Below, piece after piece: positions 60,501 to 64,000 of a stretch of 64,000 nt of DNA. The DNA lies in the NCBI RefSeq assembly GCF_000721495.1, contig NZ_JOHY01000008.1:186001-250000 (forward strand), written 5' to 3'. Below the pieces are notes generated by a model, which saw only the letters and a program-made list of their open reading frames with translations, ran no database searches and was not told the DNA's origin. The stretch's first letter is position 1. Every line of letters starts with the position of its first letter. This DNA is from Streptomyces sp. NRRL F-5123. GTDB lineage: Bacteria; Actinomycetota; Actinomycetes; Streptomycetales; Streptomycetaceae. The position numbers and the translations under genes are program-made.

Positions 60501-61169
60501 TTACGCGGCCTTCGCCTTGGTCGCGTACATGTCCACGTACTCCTGGCCGCTGAGGCGCATGACCTCGCTCATCACCTCGTCGGTGACGGCCCGCAGCACG
60601 TAGCGGTCGCGGTCCATGCCGTCGTAGCGGGCGAATTCCAGCGGGCGGCCGAAGCGGATGGCGACCGGGGCGATGCGGAGCATGCCGGAGCCGCCGGGCT
60701 GCACCTTGTCGGTGCCGACCATGGCGAACGGCACGACCGGCGCGCCGGTCATGAGCGCCAGCCGGGCGACACCGGTGCGGCCGCGGTAGAGGCGGCCGTC
60801 GGGGGAGCGGGTGCCCTCGGGGTAGATCCCGAAGATCCGGCCCTCCTCCAGCACCCGGCGTCCGGTCATCAGCGCCGCGACACCGCCGTGCCCGCCGTCC
60901 CGGTCCACCGGGATCATGCCGCAGGTGGTGAAGAACCACGCCATCAGCCGGCCCTTGACGCCCTTGCCGGTGACGTACTCGTCCTTGCCGATGAAGTACA
61001 CCTGCCGCTTGACCGCCAGCGACAGGAAGATCGAGTCGATGAAGGTCACGTGGTTGCCCGCCAGGATCACCGGCCCGTCGCCCGGGATGTCCTGCGCGCC
61101 CTCGACGACCGGGCGGTAGAGGACCCGCATGAGCAGTCCGAGAATCACCTTGAGCACACTGCGGGACAC
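60501..61169 (-). CDS. 1-acyl-sn-glycerol-3-phosphate acyltransferase (PlsC-like)
   Basis: Membrane-associated acyltransferase of phospholipid synthesis, 222 residues from GTG 61169 (GGAGGAA upstream). Motifs: NHVTFID (HX4D catalytic), GMIPVDRDGG, GIYPEGTRSPDGRLYRGRTGVARLAL and VPFAMVGTDKVQP. An N-terminal hydrophobic segment (~5-18) likely anchors it. The gene is conserved at this place relative to argH and the GDPD/sigma genes in Streptomyces. Confidence 0.93.
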   Translation of the reverse strand: MSRSVLKVILGLLMRVLYRPVVEGAQDIPGDGPVILAGNHVTFIDSIFLSLAVKRQVYFIGKDEYVTGKGVKGRLMAWFFTTCGMIPVDRDGGHGGVAALMTGRRVLEEGRIFGIYPEGTRSPDGRLYRGRTGVARLALMTGAPVVPFAMVGTDKVQPGGSGMLRIAPVAIRFGRPLEFARYDGMDRDRYVLRAVTDEVMSEVMRLSGQEYVDMYATKAKAA

Positions 61170-61359
61170 CGCGTTCCTCCGCTTCGCACCGTCGGGCCGA
61201 CCGGACCCTACCGGTCCGTATGTACACCAGGACGATACTTGCGCCCCCGGGCCCGCCGCACGTCGGGTTCACGCGAAAGGCATCCACTGTTGACGCGTGT
61301 TACGGATGTGTTCCGCAGGTCGTCGGCCGTACGCGAGCCGCCGGCGGCACGATGCGCGC

Positions 61360-61543
61360 ATGGCGGATGACCAGCGCACAACGGCCCCCGGCAGGCGCGC
61401 CCTGCTGTCCGCGGCGGCGCTCGGCGCGGCCCCTGCCGCCGCGGCGCAGCCCCGGCCCGCGCAGAGCGGCGGCGGGGGGCACGGCGCCCCGCAGCCGCCG
61501 GTGCCGACCGTCGTGGGCCACCGCGGCAGCGCGGGCCGGTGCT
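61360..61543 (+). pseudogene. Truncated glycerophosphodiester phosphodiesterase (5' fragment)
   Basis: The ATG at 61360 opens a frame with a signal-like N-terminus (GRRALLSAAALGAAPAAAA), a Gly/Pro-rich linker and PTVVGHRGSAG ending at 61536, the start of a GDPD barrel (normally GHRGASGYRPEHT, with the catalytic His; here H54). Immediately afterwards the sequence turns unrelated and reads into the sigma-factor gene in another frame. More than 300 codons of the enzyme are missing, so it cannot be active. This looks like a deletion whose left end is in codon ~59 and right end at or just before the sigma gene. Confidence 0.75.
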
Positions 61544-62092
61544 GTGACCGGGAGGGTTCACCGGCTTGCGACGCCCGGCACGGCACCTCGCTGCGTTGCC
61601 GCATCGACCGAGCAGGCCCACTACGAGGCCGATCCGGGCGCCGCCGACGCGGAGGACCTCGAACAGGACGTGTGGGTACGGCTGCTGGAGACCGGCCACA
61701 CCCCCGCCGAGCCCGCCGGGTGGCTCGCCGCGCAGGTGCGGGCCGCGGCGCTCGCGGCCGAGGCGCGGGGCGCCTGCGAGGGCCCGTACGCCGACCGCGC
61801 GGCGGGGCCCCCGCCGCGCGCCGGGCAAGGGCGGCACAACGTCGAGGAGCGGGCCGAGGCCGCCGTCGCGCTGCGCGCGTTGCTGGCCGCCGTACCCGCG
61901 CTGCCGGGTGACTGCCCGCGGCTGCTGGCCGTGCTGATGTCCGGCTCCGATCCCACATACCGGGAAATCTCCCGGGAGTTGGGAATCTCACAGGGCAGTG
62001 TGGGGCCGCTGCGCTCGCGCTGCCTGGGATGCCTGCGATCGATCCTGAATTCGAGGGTTGGATCCCCGGTGGGAAGGGGTAATGCACGGTAA
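61544..62092 (+). CDS. Small sigma-70-family-like factor (ECF-type), possibly affected by upstream deletion
   Basis: 182 residues from GTG 61544 (VTGRVHRLATPGTAPRC...). A region-2-like segment DAEDLEQDVWVRLLE (~40-55) and a region-4 HTH near the C-terminus (DPTYREISRELGISQGSVGPLRSRCLGCLRSIL, ~135-168) are visible. The space between them is short. The start is uncertain: no ribosome site precedes it, and the promoter region may have been replaced by the GDPD remnant. Closely similar proteins are conserved beside GDPD in Streptomyces, from memory. Confidence 0.7.
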   Translation: MTGRVHRLATPGTAPRCVAASTEQAHYEADPGAADAEDLEQDVWVRLLETGHTPAEPAGWLAAQVRAAALAAEARGACEGPYADRAAGPPPRAGQGRHNVEERAEAAVALRALLAAVPALPGDCPRLLAVLMSGSDPTYREISRELGISQGSVGPLRSRCLGCLRSILNSRVGSPVGRGNAR

Positions 62093-62297
62093 ACAGCCGG
62101 CGGCAGTGGGCACCCTTTGCACGCCCGGCGGAGCCTGGATCGGTCAGTGACAAGTCACTGACCGGCAGGGACGTTTGTGCGATCATCGGCGCCACGGAGA
62201 CGGCACCGACCGCGCCGACTCCGTTCAGGCATACGTCCCGGGCGCACACCTCACCCTCAGACTGCCCGGACGGATTTCGAAGGGGAGGCCTGCGCGC

Positions 62298-62804
62298 ATG
62301 GGCATGAGCGTGACCATCTCTACGGCGGAAGCGAGCGACGCCGAAAAGATCCTGAAACTCCAGTACCTCTGCTACCAGAGCGAAGCGGAGATCTACGGCG
62401 ACTACACCATCGAACCTCTCACCCAGACCCTGGACGAGCTGCGCGCCGAACTGGCCGAGGGCTGCGTCCTGGTGGCCCGCCTCGGCGCCGAGGTCGTCGG
62501 TTCCGTGCGGGGAACCGTCGACGGGGACGGAACGGCCGTGATCGGCAAGCTGATCGTGCACCCGCGGCTCCAGCGGCACGGCCTCGGCGGGCGGCTGCTG
62601 GCCGCCCTGGAGGACCGCCTCGCGGCCGAGCGGGAGGCCAAGGTCTACCAGCTCTCCACCGGGCACCGCAGCGAGGTCAACCTGCGGATGTACCGCAAGC
62701 TCGGGTATTCCCAGGTGGGCGCCGCCCGCCCGGTCACCCGGCGGCTGAGCATGGTGACCCTCGAAAAGCCCGCGGAGCAGGCGCCCTTCGCTGCCTCCGC
62801 CTGA
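62298..62804 (+). CDS. GNAT-family N-acetyltransferase
   Basis: 168 residues from ATG 62298 (GGGGAGG upstream; ATG 62304 also possible). GNAT fold: acetyl-CoA binding in VIGKLIVHPRLQRHGLGGRLLAALEDRLA (Q/RxxGxG/A as RHGLGG), N-terminal VTISTAEASDAEKILKLQYLCYQSEAEIYGDY, and C-terminal NLRMYRKLGYSQVG. The substrate is unknown. A strong terminator follows. Confidence 0.9.
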   Translation: MGMSVTISTAEASDAEKILKLQYLCYQSEAEIYGDYTIEPLTQTLDELRAELAEGCVLVARLGAEVVGSVRGTVDGDGTAVIGKLIVHPRLQRHGLGGRLLAALEDRLAAEREAKVYQLSTGHRSEVNLRMYRKLGYSQVGAARPVTRRLSMVTLEKPAEQAPFAASA

Positions 62805-62811
62805 CCCGTAC

Positions 62812-62853
62812 GGACCCGGGCGCGGCGCCGACGGCGCCGCCGCGTCCGGGTCC
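62812..62853 (+). terminator. Strong terminator after the acetyltransferase gene
   Basis: GGACCCGG...CCGGGTCC outer arms and CGCGGCG...CGCCGCG inner arms form a ~16-bp stem with one G/T pair around a short loop. It lies 8 bases after the stop and also faces the convergent gene ending at 62872. Confidence 0.9.
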
Positions 62854-62871
62854 CGGGACCGGACACCGGCC

Positions 62872-63357
62872 TCAGGCCGCGGTGGACGCCTCGCGTGCGG
62901 AGCGGCGCAGCCACAGCAGGCCCATGACCGGCAGCAGCAGCGGCAGGAAGACGTAGCCGACGCCGAAGTCCGACCACACGGTCTGGTCGGGGAAGGCCGA
63001 GGAGTCCGCCACGGTGAGGATGCCCACCGTGACCACCCCGACCAGCTCGGCCGAGCAGGACACCAGCGCGACCCTGCGGGCCTGCTCCCCGCCCCGCCAC
63101 AGCGCGACGGTGATGACCGCATAGACGACGCCCGCCGCGAGGGACAGCACGTACGCCAGCGGCGCCTCGTGGAATTTGGTCGAGATCTGCACGATCGAGC
63201 GCGAGAGCGCGGCCACCGTGAAGACCCCGTAGAACCACAGCAGCAGCCGCCCGGGCCCCTGCCCGAGCCGCCCGCCCGCGGGCTGCCCCGCGGCCGCCGG
63301 GTCCGTCGCCGTCTCCGCCGCGGCCTTCGTGCCGCCCGCGGTGGTGTCCTCAGCCAT
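62872..63357 (-). CDS. Hypothetical four-helix membrane protein
   Basis: 161 residues from ATG 63357. A polar Ala/Gly-rich N-terminus (~1-35) is followed by four hydrophobic segments (LLLWFYGVFTVAALS; YVLSLAAGVVYAVITVAL; ALVSCSAELVGVVTVGIL; VGYVFLPLLLPVMGLLWL). The segment SIVQISTKFHEAPLAY is well conserved in streptomycete homologues, from memory. The function is unknown. It overlaps the upstream gene by 8 bp, so the two are co-translated. Confidence 0.82.
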   Translation of the reverse strand: MAEDTTAGGTKAAAETATDPAAAGQPAGGRLGQGPGRLLLWFYGVFTVAALSRSIVQISTKFHEAPLAYVLSLAAGVVYAVITVALWRGGEQARRVALVSCSAELVGVVTVGILTVADSSAFPDQTVWSDFGVGYVFLPLLLPVMGLLWLRRSAREASTAA

Positions 63358-63718
63358 GACCGGCTCCCCAGATGTCGTACAGCCGCAGTTCCAGCACGGC
63401 CAGGATCACTCCGCCGGCCGCGACGACCGCGGTGCCCCAGCGGCTGCGCTCGGTCAGCGACATGAAGGCCGCGGCCGGGACGGTGCAGACCGTGCCGATC
63501 AGATAGCCCACGAAGACCGGCACCCCCTGCTCGGGGCGGTCGCCGTGGCCGAGCTGCACCAGCGAGATCACCAGCTGCACGAGCGTGGCGAGCGTCACCA
63601 CGGCCATGCCGGCGAAATGCCGGTCGTTGGTCGGCTCGTCGCGGTACGCGGACCAGGCGCACCACGCCGCGAGCAGCAGCGCCATGACCGAGACCGTGAT
63701 GGTGACCGCGTCGAGCAT
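63350..63718 (-). CDS. Hypothetical membrane protein, partner of the downstream four-helix protein
   Basis: 122 residues from ATG 63718. Four hydrophobic segments (AVTITVSVMALLLAAWCAW; HFAGMAVVTLATLVQLVISLVQLG; VPVFVGYLIGTVCTVPAAAFM; WGTAVVAAGGVILAVLELRLY). No domain with known function is seen. The 8-bp overlap with the next gene suggests a two-component membrane complex. Confidence 0.82.
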   Translation of the reverse strand: MLDAVTITVSVMALLLAAWCAWSAYRDEPTNDRHFAGMAVVTLATLVQLVISLVQLGHGDRPEQGVPVFVGYLIGTVCTVPAAAFMSLTERSRWGTAVVAAGGVILAVLELRLYDIWGAGHG

Positions 63719-63953
63719 GCGCCGACTGTATTACGGCCGCCCGCCCGCCCGTTCTCCCACCCCCGCCCTCGTATGTGTCGAATGTGTGCCTGACCTGAGG
63801 CCCTGAGCGGTCGCGTCCCCGACGCCCGCCGCCCACGTCACACCCCTCCCGGTGCAGCGCCGCGCCGCGCCCGGGACGCCGTGGCCGCCCCCTGCGCCAC
63901 GCCCCCGAAGCACACCCCCTGTGCGGTGGTACGTCCGCCGCGCGCCCGACCAG

Positions 63954-64000
63954 ATGGACACCCCTGTGATCACCACCACCGACCTGCGCAAGGTCTACCG
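63954..64000 (+). CDS. Start of an ABC transporter ATP-binding protein, possibly MetN (3' end outside window)
   Basis: Only 15 full codons are visible: MDTPVITTTDLRKVYR. The ITTTDLRKVYR pattern is the usual N-terminus of ABC ATPases and resembles streptomycete MetN (methionine importer), which, from memory, occupies this place in the conserved gene order. The start may be ATG 63954 or GTG 63966. No ribosome site is obvious. Confidence 0.5.
   Translation, partial: MDTPVITTTDLRKVY

Noticed and set aside
61297..61911. Continuous 204-codon frame that would fuse the GDPD N-terminus to downstream sequence
   Set aside because: After codon ~59 of the GDPD start the translation is Arg/Gly-rich shadow of the sigma-factor frame; treated as a truncated remnant, not a functional fusion.
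63719..63953. SAM-type riboswitch upstream of the terminal ABC ATPase (possible metN)
   Set aside because: No conserved core of a SAM riboswitch class could be matched by eye; only C-rich unstructured sequence and short repeats are seen.

Overview
The window is a stretch of high-GC (over 70 % G+C by eye) actinobacterial chromosome. Strong codon-position bias, GTG/TTG starts, Tat and lipoprotein signals, CebR and IdeR/DmdR-type operators, and the housekeeping gene order all point to the Streptomycetaceae (Streptomyces or a close relative). The order sseB - DUF1844 - infC - rpmI - rplT - SpoU methyltransferase - histidine kinase - pheS - pheT - argCJBDR - argH - acyltransferase - (GDPD) - sigma factor - GNAT - two membrane proteins - ABC ATPase matches, from memory, the conserved Streptomyces core (S. 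coelicolor SCO1559-SCO1602 region, inverted). Accessory genes are inserted between these blocks.

Left third (1-27.7 kb): a truncated drug-type ABC exporter; an iron-boxed siderophore-interacting protein; a PPOX protein; a secreted GH5 cellulase with CBM2 under a CebR box; an MHS transporter behind a TetR-type palindrome; a TrmB/LuxR-like regulator next to a very large secreted sedolisin (S53) protease; a GntR/FadR regulator divergent from leuA, which carries a leader-peptide attenuator; a polysaccharide deacetylase lipoprotein; a 5'-3' exonuclease; a metal-receptor-like protein; a TDT-family permease with a LysR regulator; a DUF2510 protein; a PLP fold-III enzyme; and a proline-rich membrane protein coupled to a mycosin-like protease.

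Middle (27-41 kb): aquaporin, then the translation block infC (AUC start) - rpmI - rplT - rRNA methyltransferase - histidine kinase - pheST. pheS contains an in-frame triplicated 30-bp repeat. A secreted GH74 xyloglucanase with CBM2 follows, again with a perfect CebR box, so two plant-polysaccharide enzymes about 34 kb apart should share one regulator.

Right third (40-64 kb): 3-hydroxybutyryl-CoA dehydrogenase, an orphan TagH-like ATPase, an SpoIIE-type phosphatase and a Tat-exported GHL10 hydrolase. Next comes a two-gene cassette, Trypco2 plus a 1,562-residue trypsin/NTPase/TPR protein, which resembles the predicted NTP-dependent conflict (immunity) systems of multicellular bacteria and is the best candidate for an uncharacterised system here. 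The arginine cluster argCJBDR and argH follow, with candidate ARG boxes at both promoters. The end of the window shows a deletion scar: a GDPD gene cut to its first ~59 codons and abutting a small sigma-factor-like gene. The last bases are the start of another ABC ATPase, possibly metN.
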